Under the pieces are notes generated by a model. That model saw only the letters and a program-made list of their open reading frames with translations. It was not told the origin of the DNA and made no database searches. Source: JBGAJN01 sp044224905 (GTDB taxonomy: Bacteria > Verrucomicrobiota > Verrucomicrobiia > Limisphaerales > JBGAJN01). From it: DNA of 64,000 bases. The stretch's first letter is position 1. Every line of letters begins with the position of its first letter. A program made the position numbers and the translations under genes. Location: contig JBGAJN010000002.1 of assembly GCA_044224905.1 (NCBI GenBank), forward strand, positions 1,054,001 to 1,118,000, in the 5' to 3' direction. Positions 41,277 to 50,253 of this stretch are shown here, in pieces.

Positions 41277-41966
41277 TCACCGCGCGCTCAACGCCGCCCA
41301 GATCTGGTCTTGCAGGGCGTTGTTCCCGGCATTGATGCCGCTGCACCGACTGAGCGGCGTATCGAATACGGAGCGCGGCACCCACTGTGCGCCGCCATTG
41401 CCGGAGAGAATGTTGACGCCGTCTTTGTGTCGCGAATCCACGCGATCGGGCAGGCCGACGCCGTCGGCGAGGATCGCGTTCGTGACGAGATCGTCGAGGC
41501 GCGGCCAGTTTGTCGGAGAATCGCCCGTGCCCCAGTCCACGACCGGCGCGCTCGCGTACCCGCCCTGCACGTTGACGCCCGGCGTGCCTGGCGGCCAGGG
41601 ATTCGCCGTTGTGTTGAACGCCTGCGCCGCCGCCGTCTCCGCAGGGCAATACAGGATCTGCGGCGCATCGAGCAGGCGATCGGTGAAAAGTTTTCCGAAG
41701 ATCACGAACTTATCTGCGGTGCCGGAATAAACCATCGTGTTGAATTGCTTCGCGCCGGTGCGGTAGCCGAGCGGCACGTCGCCGTCGTGATCGTTGGCGT
41801 AAACGGCGAGCAACAGGTGCGTCTGGCGAAGATTGTTCAAGCACTTCGTCCGCTGCGCCCGCGCGCGGCTCTTGGCGAGGGCAGGCAGCAACAGTGACGC
41901 AAGAATTGCGATGATGGCGATCACCACCAGCAACTCGATCAATGTGAATGCGCGGCGCTGGTTCAT
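41277..41966 (-). CDS. Prepilin-type pseudopilin-like protein
   Basis: 229 residues from ATG at 41966, overlapping the preceding stop by 4 bases (ATGA). The N-terminus is a type IV prepilin signal: basic leader MNQRRA then FTLIELLVVIAIIAILASL, cleaved before the Phe and methylated. The rest is a short globular domain (CLNNLRQTHLLLAVYANDHD, VDSRHKDGVNILSGNGGAQW). The end resembles the H-x9-DG motif of this phylum's prepilin-like proteins but has NG instead of DG. Such proteins are very abundant in verrucomicrobia and planctomycetes; here translational coupling to a PQQ fusion protein is notable. Function unknown. Confidence 0.88.
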   Translation of the reverse strand: MNQRRAFTLIELLVVIAIIAILASLLLPALAKSRARAQRTKCLNNLRQTHLLLAVYANDHDGDVPLGYRTGAKQFNTMVYSGTADKFVIFGKLFTDRLLDAPQILYCPAETAAAQAFNTTANPWPPGTPGVNVQGGYASAPVVDWGTGDSPTNWPRLDDLVTNAILADGVGLPDRVDSRHKDGVNILSGNGGAQWVPRSVFDTPLSRCSGINAGNNALQDQIWAALSAR

Positions 41967-44900
41967 TTCTTCGGCAACGCGAACGCAACGTAGGCATCGC
42001 CCGTCGGTCCGCCGAGTTTGCCGCCACCGGTTGCGGGAATGACAACAAATTGACGGCCGTTCACCTCGTAAGTCGCCGGCGGAGCATAGCCACCCCAAGG
42101 GAGTTTTGCGGACCAAAGCTCCGCGCCCGTCTCCGCGTCGAACGCGCGGAACTTTTCATCGCGCGTGCCGCCGGCGAAGACGAGCCCGCCTGCGGTTACG
42201 ATCGCGCCGCCGAAATTCTCCGTGCCTGTCTTCGGCACGCCTTGCTTCTTTAACTCGTCGTATTCGCCGAGCGGAACTTTCCACACGAGTTTGCCGGTGT
42301 TGAGATCAATGCAGTTGAGCGTGCCCCACGGTGGTTTGACGGCTGGATAACCTTCCGCATCGAGGAAGCGGTTCCAGCCCGTCTGCACGAACTGCGGACG
42401 CTCTGGCTTTGCGGGCGGCGTCTTCGGGGCGGGGCGATCGCGCAGGAAAAGGAAATCGAGCAACGCCTTCTGATCGGCGTCGCTCATCGGTGGCGCGACG
42501 GGCATCAAGCCGCGCCCGGTTTTGAGCAACGCGATCACGTCCGCGTCTTTGAGCCGGTGGCGCAACCCGCGCAACGGCGGCGCCACACCGACGCCCATGC
42601 GATCGATGCCGTGGCATTGAACGCAGGTCACGCGGAAGATTTCTTCGCCGTGGGTCGGCTTCGCTTTCGGATCGAAACGTGGCTCGTCGTTCACTAGCAG
42701 CGACATCAGCCAAGGCACTTCGTTTGCCGTGACGTAGAGCCGGCCACGCGTCGGGTCCGCGCATGCGCCCGTCCATTCCGCGCCGCCGTGGACGTTGTAG
42801 AACAACGTCTTTTTGCCTTCCGTGAGCGGCAGGAACCATCCGAAGCGCGCGCTCTTCAACTGATTGGTCACCCATTCATGCACCTCCTCGTTCCGCTCGC
42901 TCGCGTCGGCGAGTTTGAACTCCTGTCGCGCGAATGGTTGCGGCAATTCTACATCGGGCTGATACGGAGCGGTGATTTCGCCGGGCAACGTTGAGGTCGG
43001 TGCGCGGCGCATGCGGAAAGGGAAAATTGGTTTGCCCGTTACGCGATCAAGCAGCAGCGTGTTGCCGATCTTTGTCACCGCCGCGACCACATCGACCTGC
43101 TTACCGTCGCGTTTGATCGTCGTCAGAATCGGCGGCGCGGGGACGTCGAGATCCCAGATGTCGTGGCGAATTTCCTGAAAGTGCCAGAGCCGCTTGCCGG
43201 TGCGCGCGTCGATGGCCACGACGCAGTTGGCGAACAAGTTATCTCCGCGGTGAAGCATCCCGAGAAAGTTTGGCTTGGGCGAACCTGTCGTGATGTAGGC
43301 GATGCCGCGCTGCGCATCCATTGCCATGCCGCCCCAGCAATTTGCTGCGTTGTTTTCGTCGTGGTCCCAAGTGTCCGCGCCGAACTCGGCGCCGATCGGC
43401 ACCGTGTGAAACGTCCAGCGATGCTCGCCGGTCACCGCGTCAAACGCCTCGACGTCTTTGAGGTAGCCGGCAATCACGAGCGTGCGTTCGAAAATACCCG
43501 GGGCCACGCGTGCGCCGTTCGACAACTTCACGCGGCCTTTTTCGCCGAAACTTTCCACCGGCTTGCCGGTCTTCGGATCGAGCGCGTAAAGCCAGTTGCC
43601 CTCCGTTGGAAAATACAACCGCTCGCCCGCGCCGCTGTTTCCCGGCCACCACGTGATGCCGCGAAACGCGGGACGGCCATCGGGTTTGAAGCGCCAGAGC
43701 TCCTTGCCCGTCGCGGCGTCGATCGCCACGAAGTTCTCGCCGACCGTCGGCGCGAACATCACGCCGTTCACGATCGCGGGATTGCACTGGATGTTTCCCT
43801 TGCCGTCGCTGGAGTGAAAGGTCCACGCGACTTCGAGCTGCTTCACGTTGCTGCGATTGATTTGCGTGAGCGCGGAGAATCGTTCGTTCGCGTCGCCGCC
43901 GTGCGAGCGTGTCCACGTGCGATACGACTCGGCAGCGGGCCAAGCATTGTGTGGCGTAAGCTCCTTGGCGGTGGCCGCGGGGATGACTTGATAGCGGGGC
44001 AATTGTTCGCGCGCCTTCGCGTCTTCGATGGCCCAGTAGTCCACTCCAGGCTTGTTAGCAGCCGACGTGAGGAGGCCCTGTTTTTCCTTCGGAGATTTTT
44101 CGCCGAAAGAAGTTAGAGCCTCGTCACGTCGGCTGCCGCCCGCGTCGGCGAGTTCATCAAAACTCCACAACCCAATCGTCCGTTCATCCTTTTTTAACGG
44201 CGCCTCGGGCACTGCACTAATTTCGCGGACGCCCTTCGAGATGCGCACATCGTCCACCAGACCATCGCAGCCGAGATTCCCTTCGACCAGCCGACCAAAC
44301 GCCATGCCACCGGGCTTGGCCGATCCTTTGAGCGCGGTGGCGGGTGCGTCTTTCACCAATTGGCCGTCCACGAACAGCCGCACGCGCGCGGGCTCTAGAA
44401 TCGCCGCAAGATAATGCCATTGGCCGTCGCAGATGTTCACGTCGCTGACGACGTTGCCGCCACGCCCGGGTTGATAGACTGCGAACAGGCCCTTGCCGGT
44501 CATGGAGTAAAGTTCCCAATGCTCGGCTGACGCCTTCGGGTCGGACGCGACGAAGATGTTGAAGCGAGAAGAGGAATTGAGTTTCACGCGGCACTCTACG
44601 GTGAGCGGCAACGTGCGATACTCCGGCTTCCCCTCAACCAGCATGCCGCCGCTAAGCGCCTTGCCGAATGCCGGCGAGAGTGAGGCCAGTCCGGAAGATT
44701 TCGGTGCTGCTGGCGTTGGCTCAACAGCAGCGGCAGTTTTCAGTGTCCGGTAATTCGGCTTCGGCCCGGCCGGCTTTCCATCAAGTTGCGGCACGAGCCA
44801 ATCGAGGCCGTCGAGGTTGTCCTTCAACTGCTCCTCCGCGTCGTTGGGCGTGTGGCCCAGAATGCCGATCGGGCCGTGATAGCCGGAGTCGCGGATGATT

Positions 44901-45655
44901 TTGAGGAGGCCGAGGTCGAGTTCGCCGGAACCTAGCGGAAGAATCTTCTTCCCGTGCTTGTCGCCGTCGCGCGTCATGCCATTGAGGTTCACGCAGAGGA
45001 GATACGGCTTCATCGCCGCAAGCGCTTTCGGCAAACGATCCACATGGTCGTGGCCGTGGTGGAGGTTGTAGATGATGCCAACGTTTGTCGCGCCGTGCTT
45101 TGCGCGCAGTTCGCGGCAAATGGCAACCATGTTCTCCGGCTCGCCGCCCCAGCCGCCGTGATTGTAGAGGCCGAGTTGCGAGCCGAGTTGTTGCGCGCGC
45201 TTGGCGAGCGGCAGGAGTTTTTCAGCGGCGAGCTTCACGCGCTCCTCGGGCGTGGCCGCGTTCGGGCTCGGCGCGGTCTGCCAGATTTGCGGATGCATTT
45301 TATACTTCTCAAAGAGCTTAAAGGCGTTTTCGTGCGAGCCCCAGAAGGCGAAGTAGCCGAGGCCGTTTTTTTGATATTCGAGAATCTCCTGCTCGAAGGT
45401 CGGCACGTGCTCGGCGCGCCAGTCGTAGGCGATGGCGGGAATGCCGAGACGCTTCACCATCTCCGCGCGCTCGGGCGGCGTGCGCTTCTTCGAGTCGAAC
45501 GGCACGATGCACCACGCGACAAGGTTGGAGCGGGCGAAGAGGTTGAACTCGGCCGCGGTGCCGATGATGGTGCGAAACGAGACCGAAGCAAGAAGCGCGA
45601 AGAGCGCTAAGCGTTGAAGCGCGATGCTGTAAACCGAGCGATGCATGGCGAGCAT
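41963..45655 (-). CDS. TIM barrel / LamG / PQQ dehydrogenase-like / cytochrome c fusion
   Basis: 1230 residues, with a signal-type N-terminus (LALFALLASVSFRTIIG). Domains in order: a sugar-isomerase/AP-endonuclease-like TIM barrel (about 40-295: AYDWRAEHVPTFEQEILEYQ, YNHGGWGGEPENMVAICREL, NVGIIYNLHHGHDHVDRLP); a LamG/ConA domain (about 320-485: ICDGQWHYLAAILEPARVRL); and a quinoprotein dehydrogenase-like propeller (from about 575: SHGGDANERFSALTQINRSN, WRFKPDGRPAFRGITWWPG). Within the propeller a cytochrome c haem site CVQCH lies near residue 1010, with MPVAPPMSD as possible Met ligand. The plan is that of membrane-bound PQQ glucose/alcohol dehydrogenases with an inserted cytochrome. The TIM and LamG parts are extra. 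Start uncertain (Met1 or Met4). Overlaps the prepilin start. Confidence 0.85.
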   Translation of the reverse strand: MLAMHRSVYSIALQRLALFALLASVSFRTIIGTAAEFNLFARSNLVAWCIVPFDSKKRTPPERAEMVKRLGIPAIAYDWRAEHVPTFEQEILEYQKNGLGYFAFWGSHENAFKLFEKYKMHPQIWQTAPSPNAATPEERVKLAAEKLLPLAKRAQQLGSQLGLYNHGGWGGEPENMVAICRELRAKHGATNVGIIYNLHHGHDHVDRLPKALAAMKPYLLCVNLNGMTRDGDKHGKKILPLGSGELDLGLLKIIRDSGYHGPIGILGHTPNDAEEQLKDNLDGLDWLVPQLDGKPAGPKPNYRTLKTAAAVEPTPAAPKSSGLASLSPAFGKALSGGMLVEGKPEYRTLPLTVECRVKLNSSSRFNIFVASDPKASAEHWELYSMTGKGLFAVYQPGRGGNVVSDVNICDGQWHYLAAILEPARVRLFVDGQLVKDAPATALKGSAKPGGMAFGRLVEGNLGCDGLVDDVRISKGVREISAVPEAPLKKDERTIGLWSFDELADAGGSRRDEALTSFGEKSPKEKQGLLTSAANKPGVDYWAIEDAKAREQLPRYQVIPAATAKELTPHNAWPAAESYRTWTRSHGGDANERFSALTQINRSNVKQLEVAWTFHSSDGKGNIQCNPAIVNGVMFAPTVGENFVAIDAATGKELWRFKPDGRPAFRGITWWPGNSGAGERLYFPTEGNWLYALDPKTGKPVESFGEKGRVKLSNGARVAPGIFERTLVIAGYLKDVEAFDAVTGEHRWTFHTVPIGAEFGADTWDHDENNAANCWGGMAMDAQRGIAYITTGSPKPNFLGMLHRGDNLFANCVVAIDARTGKRLWHFQEIRHDIWDLDVPAPPILTTIKRDGKQVDVVAAVTKIGNTLLLDRVTGKPIFPFRMRRAPTSTLPGEITAPYQPDVELPQPFARQEFKLADASERNEEVHEWVTNQLKSARFGWFLPLTEGKKTLFYNVHGGAEWTGACADPTRGRLYVTANEVPWLMSLLVNDEPRFDPKAKPTHGEEIFRVTCVQCHGIDRMGVGVAPPLRGLRHRLKDADVIALLKTGRGLMPVAPPMSDADQKALLDFLFLRDRPAPKTPPAKPERPQFVQTGWNRFLDAEGYPAVKPPWGTLNCIDLNTGKLVWKVPLGEYDELKKQGVPKTGTENFGGAIVTAGGLVFAGGTRDEKFRAFDAETGAELWSAKLPWGGYAPPATYEVNGRQFVVIPATGGGKLGGPTGDAYVAFALPKK

Positions 45656-45719
45656 TGAAGCATGACCGCGTTCGCTTGAACACGGCCAAAACGTTCGAAC
45701 CTGCCGCCGGCGCGTTTCG

Positions 45720-47255
45720 CTAGCGAATCTTCTGATCCGGCAATTCCTTCTTGATGCCCTCGTCGAGCGGCATCTTGTCGGTGGCGGGCGTGATGCCGGT
45801 TTGCTTCATCACCTTGAGCAGTTCCTTCTGCATGGACTTCACGACGCTCGCGTATTTCGGATTGTCGATGAGGTTGTGACGTTCCTCGGGATCGAACTCC
45901 AGATTGTAGAGCTCGGCCATGTGGCGGTCGGGTTTTCCGTCGCCGTGCGGGTAGTGAATATATTTCCACGAATCAGTGCGGACGGCGCGGACGTTCGGCG
46001 TGTAGGGGAACTGCTTCTCGTAGTTGTAATGGTAGAGCCACGAAGTGCGCCACGAAGAATCGCCGCGCTGGACAAGCTTCACGAATGATTTTCCGTGAAT
46101 GTTCTTCAATGGTGCTGCACCGCACAGATCGAGGATGCTCGGCGCGACGTCTTCGGTGAGAACTTGTTGTTCGATTGTTTTGCCGCGGCTTGGTGGGCTG
46201 GAGATCCGGATTCCACCGGTGAGGGCGGGATAACGCACGATCAGCGGAATGCGCAGGCTCGCTTCATGTGCGGTGCGCTTGTCCACCATGCCGTGCTCGC
46301 CGTTGAGCAGGCCGTTGTCGCCCATGAAAACAATGAGTGTGTTGTCGAGTTCACCGCGGCGTTTCAATTCACCGACGAGCTTGGCGACGCTGTCGTCCAC
46401 GGAGAGAATCGTACCCCAATACGCGCGCGTCATGTTCGCAAAATCCTTCACGGCTTCCGGACGATCATCGGGGAATTTTTTGCGCCACTCGAAGAGCGGG
46501 CCGTAAATGCCGTGCCACGTGTAGAGGCGATCGGTCATCCACGCGGGCTTGTCCTTCAACATGAACGCCGTCTCGGGGTAGGGGATCCAAACGTTGTTGA
46601 ACGTGTTCGAATACTTGGGCTCGGGAATGTAGAAACTGTGCGGCGCCTTGTGGCCGATCATCAGGAGCCACGGCTTGTCGTTGTTCTGACCGTGCGGGCG
46701 GTTCAGCCACTCCGTCGCCATGTCGGTCACGATGTGCGTGTAATAACCGGGGATGAGCTTGCTGCCGGAGCCGTTCACGTTCCATTCCGTGTCGAAATAT
46801 TTCCCCTGACCCTTGTGCGTGACGAACCAGTTGAAGCCGGGGCGCGGCTGGTCGTTGTCCTCGCCCATGTGCCACTTGCCGAAATACGCCGTGTCATAAC
46901 CCTCCTTCTGCAACTGCATCGGGAAGCTCACGAAGTTCGTGGGATACTCCGTGAAATTATTTTGCACTCCGTGCGCGTGCGCATACATGCCGCTGAGAAT
47001 GCTCGCGCGGCTTGGGGAACAGAGCGACGTGGTGCAGAACATGTTTTTGAAATGGATGCCCTCGTGCGCGAGGCGGTCGATGTTCGGCGTCTTGACGTGC
47101 GGATTGCCCGCGCAACCGAGCGCGTCCCAGCGGATGTCGTCGCAGAGAATGAAGAGAACATTCGGACGCTTGGCGGGCGCGGCTTGCGCGGAAATGGTTC
47201 CAAGCGTCACGCCGGAGAAGACGGCGATTAGAAAGAGTCGGACTAGAGATTGCAT
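45720..47255 (-). CDS. Secreted sulfatase (CSPSR, S1 type)
   Basis: 511 residues. Signal peptide MQSLVRLFLIAVFSGVTLGT, with AQA cleavage. Sulfatase signatures: PNVLFILCDDIRWDALGC, formylglycine Cys79 in CSPSRASILSGMY, AYFGKWHMGEDN, FMGDNGLLNGEHGMVDK and SLRIPLIVRYPAL. The C-terminal ELYNLEFDPEERHNLIDNP closes the core. SILSGMYAHAHGV and the large central insertion resemble the N-acetylglucosamine-6-sulfatase/mucin-desulfating-type branch, but I cannot fix the substrate. It is the first gene of the second minus-strand operon, 64 bases ahead of the fusion gene. Confidence 0.95.
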   Translation of the reverse strand: MQSLVRLFLIAVFSGVTLGTISAQAAPAKRPNVLFILCDDIRWDALGCAGNPHVKTPNIDRLAHEGIHFKNMFCTTSLCSPSRASILSGMYAHAHGVQNNFTEYPTNFVSFPMQLQKEGYDTAYFGKWHMGEDNDQPRPGFNWFVTHKGQGKYFDTEWNVNGSGSKLIPGYYTHIVTDMATEWLNRPHGQNNDKPWLLMIGHKAPHSFYIPEPKYSNTFNNVWIPYPETAFMLKDKPAWMTDRLYTWHGIYGPLFEWRKKFPDDRPEAVKDFANMTRAYWGTILSVDDSVAKLVGELKRRGELDNTLIVFMGDNGLLNGEHGMVDKRTAHEASLRIPLIVRYPALTGGIRISSPPSRGKTIEQQVLTEDVAPSILDLCGAAPLKNIHGKSFVKLVQRGDSSWRTSWLYHYNYEKQFPYTPNVRAVRTDSWKYIHYPHGDGKPDRHMAELYNLEFDPEERHNLIDNPKYASVVKSMQKELLKVMKQTGITPATDKMPLDEGIKKELPDQKIR

Positions 47256-47323
47256 GGCGGGAGTGTGCGGGAGACGGAGAGCCGATTCAAGAGGAGGAAA
47301 ACGTCCGACGATTAAAGTGCCAT

Positions 47324-48307
47324 TCAGCGGCTGGGAGTTTTGGTCAGTTTCCCTTCCAGAAAGGAAAACGCCGCTGGCAGTGATTGCTCGACCATTGGGA
47401 AAGTGTGGCCACCCGACAGGCTCATGGTTTCCACCGCCATCTTTAACTCCTTCGCGTCCGCCAGAAAGGCTTCGTTCATCTGGCGTTCGGGCGCATGGGT
47501 GGCGTAGGCGACGAACAGTGGGACCTCGCGCAAGCGCGGGAGCAGGAGTCGCGGGTCAACCTCGCGCCAGAATTTTGGATCGGTACCAAACCGCGCGGGC
47601 ACGGTGTAGTTCTGGCCGTGCTCTTCAATCGCCGGGCGCGGAAAATCGAGAATGCCAATGATCGAAGCGACTGCGGCGAAGTCACTCGGACGACGGCACG
47701 CGGTGTACATCGCTCCGTAACCGCCCATCGACCAGCCTCCGATAGCGCGCTCCTTCGCGGAGTGGCTGACGGGGAAACTCTTTTCCGCCAGCGCCATGAC
47801 TTCGTCGACATAGTCCGCGTAACGGTCCTTGGGCGTCACCGGCGAATTCACGTACCAGCCCTCACGTCCGCGTGGCAGCACCACCGCGCACGGGGACGCC
47901 AGGACGCGGTCCCGCGTGAGCGGATTTTCCAACAGCGTGCGCTCGTGTCGGCCACGGCCGTGCAGAAAATAGATCACCGGCAGTGGGGTTGACTTGAGTT
48001 CTACGCCCGGGGGCAAAACGACGAGAAAACGCATCGCCACACCGCCGAGCGCTGTGCTTTTAAAATCACACGACCAGATGCGCGGTTCGACCTGCGCGAT
48101 CTGCGGTGCCGCGACGGGTTTCTCGGCGCCCTCACAGATGGCGGCAACCCCCAGTGCCCACGCTCCGATCAGGCCGAGGACCGTTCTTTTCCACTTGGCC
48201 AGCGCTGGTGAAATGGGCGCGCCGTGGCGCGGAAATGCGGTCGCTGTGTGCCCGAGATTATCCGTGGTAGGCCGAGTGAGGGCGGCTTTTGAAACTGGGG
48301 AGATCAT
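47324..48307 (-). CDS. Secreted esterase D-like alpha/beta hydrolase
   Basis: 327 residues from ATG at 48307. The longer frame to 48442 begins within the next gene and is Arg/Thr-rich, so it is not preferred. There is a membrane/signal segment at about residues 41-62 (VLGLIGAWALGVAAICEGA). Catalytic elements: nucleophile in GGWSMGGYGAM, oxyanion region YFLHGRGRHERTLLEN, and candidate acid and His in THAPERQMNEAFL and LSGGHTFPMVEQSLPAAF. This is the esterase/S-formylglutathione-hydrolase-like group, in which acyl esters or carbohydrate esters are cleaved. Position between a sulfatase and housekeeping genes gives no further clue. Gap of 68 bases from the sulfatase. Confidence 0.82.
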   Translation of the reverse strand: MISPVSKAALTRPTTDNLGHTATAFPRHGAPISPALAKWKRTVLGLIGAWALGVAAICEGAEKPVAAPQIAQVEPRIWSCDFKSTALGGVAMRFLVVLPPGVELKSTPLPVIYFLHGRGRHERTLLENPLTRDRVLASPCAVVLPRGREGWYVNSPVTPKDRYADYVDEVMALAEKSFPVSHSAKERAIGGWSMGGYGAMYTACRRPSDFAAVASIIGILDFPRPAIEEHGQNYTVPARFGTDPKFWREVDPRLLLPRLREVPLFVAYATHAPERQMNEAFLADAKELKMAVETMSLSGGHTFPMVEQSLPAAFSFLEGKLTKTPSR

Positions 48308-48359
48308 CGTGGTGGTTGCCCGAGAAGAATGAGTGGCATTTGTCAGACGGCGTGGTTGT

Positions 48360-48734
48360 TCATGTGCCGGAGTCGAGAGTCTTCGCGCCGGAGATGAAGC
48401 GCGCGTTGGCAATTTTTCCTTCGCGCACCTCGTAATTCGCAATCAGCTCAATTCTTCCAGCACCTTCGGGAAACGTACGAGTCACTTCCTCGTGATCAAT
48501 TACCGAGGCGCCCATCACGATGCGCCGGATCAGTCGTGCGCGGAGATTGGGCTCGCGAAAGCGCGCCGCGATGCGTTCGCGCAACTGCGCCGCGCCGTTG
48601 ACGAGCAACGTCGCGGGATACTCGAATTGCTGCGCATCGTCCGCATACGTCGCCATGAAAGCATCGACATCGCGCGCGTTATAGGCGTCGAGTTGGCGTT
48701 GCACGACGGTTTCGGGAGTGATGGAAAGATTCAT
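48360..48734 (-). CDS. SnoaL/NTF2-like protein
   Basis: 124 residues from ATG at 48734, fitting the length of SnoaL-like/steroid isomerase-like folds. Characteristic start: TVVQRQLDAYNARDVDAFMATYADDAQ, then LRERIAARFREPNLRARLIR and a beta-sheet with RIELIANYEVREGKIANARF. No cofactor or substrate can be assigned; such domains bind small hydrophobic molecules or are of unknown function. It sits 52 bases from the esterase gene. Confidence 0.85.
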   Translation of the reverse strand: MNLSITPETVVQRQLDAYNARDVDAFMATYADDAQQFEYPATLLVNGAAQLRERIAARFREPNLRARLIRRIVMGASVIDHEEVTRTFPEGAGRIELIANYEVREGKIANARFISGAKTLDSGT

Positions 48735-48836
48735 AACGTGGAGGCCTGTCTGCGCCTTAAGTTCCGTCAACGGAGAGGCGCGTTGCGTCCATTTCAAAGC
48801 AGAGCGCGATGTCCGGTTTCACAGGAGCGGGCTGGG

Positions 48837-49184
48837 TCAGTTGCCGCGACGGTTGTCGTCCTGTTCGACCGACGAGTTCTTTGTCGGCGGATTCGCGAGG
48901 CGGTAGCAAATTGCGATCAAGCCAAGCGCCAACAGGAGCTTGACGGCAAAACGCGCATCGCCACCGGCGCCGGAGGAGCGGACCAGCTCCAGCACGCCAT
49001 ACACGAACGCCAAGAGGAAGAGGAGAAACGGCACGGCGAGAGGGCGTGCGAAGTTGAGGGTCCAGCCGAGGGCGCGGACGCGCTTGGGGACGATTATACG
49101 CCGATCGGCGCGGCAGAAGTAAAAGATGCCGAGCTTCCAGTTGGCCGGGTCGGTGCGGAAGTGGTCGAACAACGGTGGGTTCAT
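48837..49184 (-). CDS. DUF5808-like small membrane protein
   Basis: 115 residues. The N-terminal soluble part has DPANWKLGIFYFCRADRRII and VPKRVRALGWTLNFARP, the DUF5808 pattern. Two transmembrane segments follow (VPFLLFLLAFVYGVLELV and FAVKLLLALGLIAICYRLA). A polar C-terminal tail follows. Function unknown; DUF5808 is usually an add-on domain of DUF1648-type membrane proteins. Nothing in the neighbourhood explains its role. Confidence 0.8.
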   Translation of the reverse strand: MNPPLFDHFRTDPANWKLGIFYFCRADRRIIVPKRVRALGWTLNFARPLAVPFLLFLLAFVYGVLELVRSSGAGGDARFAVKLLLALGLIAICYRLANPPTKNSSVEQDDNRRGN

Positions 49185-49215
49185 CGAGTTTCTTGTGTCA
49201 AGTTCCAGCGCAGGT

Positions 49216-49701
49216 TTAGGTCAGGTTGCTGACTTGTTGAAGCAAAATGGTGCGCGGATAAAATCCCAAGCGTTTATAAAATGTCAGTGCCTCCGCGTTG
49301 GCGTGGGCTACTGCCACGACGTTTGAGGAAGCGCCCACGCTCTCCATCCACTCCAACGCACGGCGGACGAGTTCGCTTCCGATGCCGCGACCACGAAAAC
49401 TTTCTTCGACAAACATCGAATCGACTTCCCCGCGGCCATCCGCTGATACCGTGCTCACGCAGTAAGCGATGTCGGTAGCGTCCGAGCCAGCGCGGACCAG
49501 CTCAACCCGAATCTTTCCCGCATCCGCCTTGGCAAGCAGTTCGCGTTTCCGTGGCTCAAAATCAAAAGGCGGCAACGCTTCGGAGAAGCGCGATAGAAGC
49601 GGTGTGTGATGGGCTCGGAGTTTTTCCCATAAGGCGCGGACGGCTTCGAGGTTGTTCTCGTCCACCAACCGGTAGGCAATTGTAAGGGGAATATTACTCA
49701 T
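49216..49701 (-). CDS. GNAT-family N-acetyltransferase
   Basis: 161 residues from ATG at 49701, which overlaps the previous stop by 4 bases. The GNAT core is clear: motif A FRGRGIGSELVRRALEWM for acetyl-CoA binding, preceded by the beta4 strand EVDSMFVEESF. NAEALTFYKRLGF follows as the usual helix and strand of the last part. Acceptor unknown. Coupled to the phosphatase-like gene. Confidence 0.92.
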   Translation of the reverse strand: MSNIPLTIAYRLVDENNLEAVRALWEKLRAHHTPLLSRFSEALPPFDFEPRKRELLAKADAGKIRVELVRAGSDATDIAYCVSTVSADGRGEVDSMFVEESFRGRGIGSELVRRALEWMESVGASSNVVAVAHANAEALTFYKRLGFYPRTILLQQVSNLT

Positions 49702-50144
49702 GCTTTGAGTTGCTCCTTGATGAACCGACTCCATACCTCGTCGGGTTGCCAGATCGCGTGCAAATCAGACTCCGCGACAGCAACGGGAACTTTCTGAGCC
49801 AGCACTCGGTAAAGAAACACGAAGGCCGATACCCGCATGTTGGCGGCGCAATGCACGAATACCGGCCGATCATCGAACGCATCCATCACTCGGCGGAACG
49901 CACGAAAATCCTGCGACGCCGGCGCCTTGAAGTCCACGGGGATATGCACATAAGCCATCCCGAGCCGGGTCACGATACTTCCTTCGTTGGCGATGGCGTT
50001 GTCCGATGTCGGCAACGCGAGATTGATGACGGCCTTGAAACCGCGTTCGCGAATCCACTCGAATTGCGCATCGGTGGGCTGGCCAGCTGTGCCGAGCCGA
50101 TCGCCGATGGCGCGGAAGTTGTAAATCTCGTCGAGCGGCTTCAT
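49698..50144 (-). CDS. Protein tyrosine phosphatase-like protein
   Basis: 148 residues from ATG at 50144; upstream frame is low-complexity and Arg-rich. Pattern: IYNFRAIGDRLGTAGQPTDAQFEWIRERGF, then FKAVINLALP and FDDRPVFVHCAANMRVSAFV. Such proteins are a small cytosolic PTP/DSP-like family in bacteria. The signature contains only four residues between Cys and Arg (CAANMR), unlike the CX5R loop of catalytic PTPs, so activity is in doubt. A Gly-rich P-loop is missing. Overlaps the GNAT gene. Confidence 0.75.
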   Translation of the reverse strand: MKPLDEIYNFRAIGDRLGTAGQPTDAQFEWIRERGFKAVINLALPTSDNAIANEGSIVTRLGMAYVHIPVDFKAPASQDFRAFRRVMDAFDDRPVFVHCAANMRVSAFVFLYRVLAQKVPVAVAESDLHAIWQPDEVWSRFIKEQLKA

Positions 50145-50253
50145 CGGAGTTTGATTAGCACGAGGCTCGTCGTTTGCAACCACGACGATTTGTCTTCGTG
50201 CGCGGTTGGAGCGCGGCTCGACAAGCGACGATCGTCGTCGGTAAAGTTGCGGC

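Noticed and set aside
39698..41335. Plus-strand frame of 545 residues
   Set aside because: Shadow of the PQQ-like propeller and the unknown secreted gene, spanning their gap; no recognisable domain.
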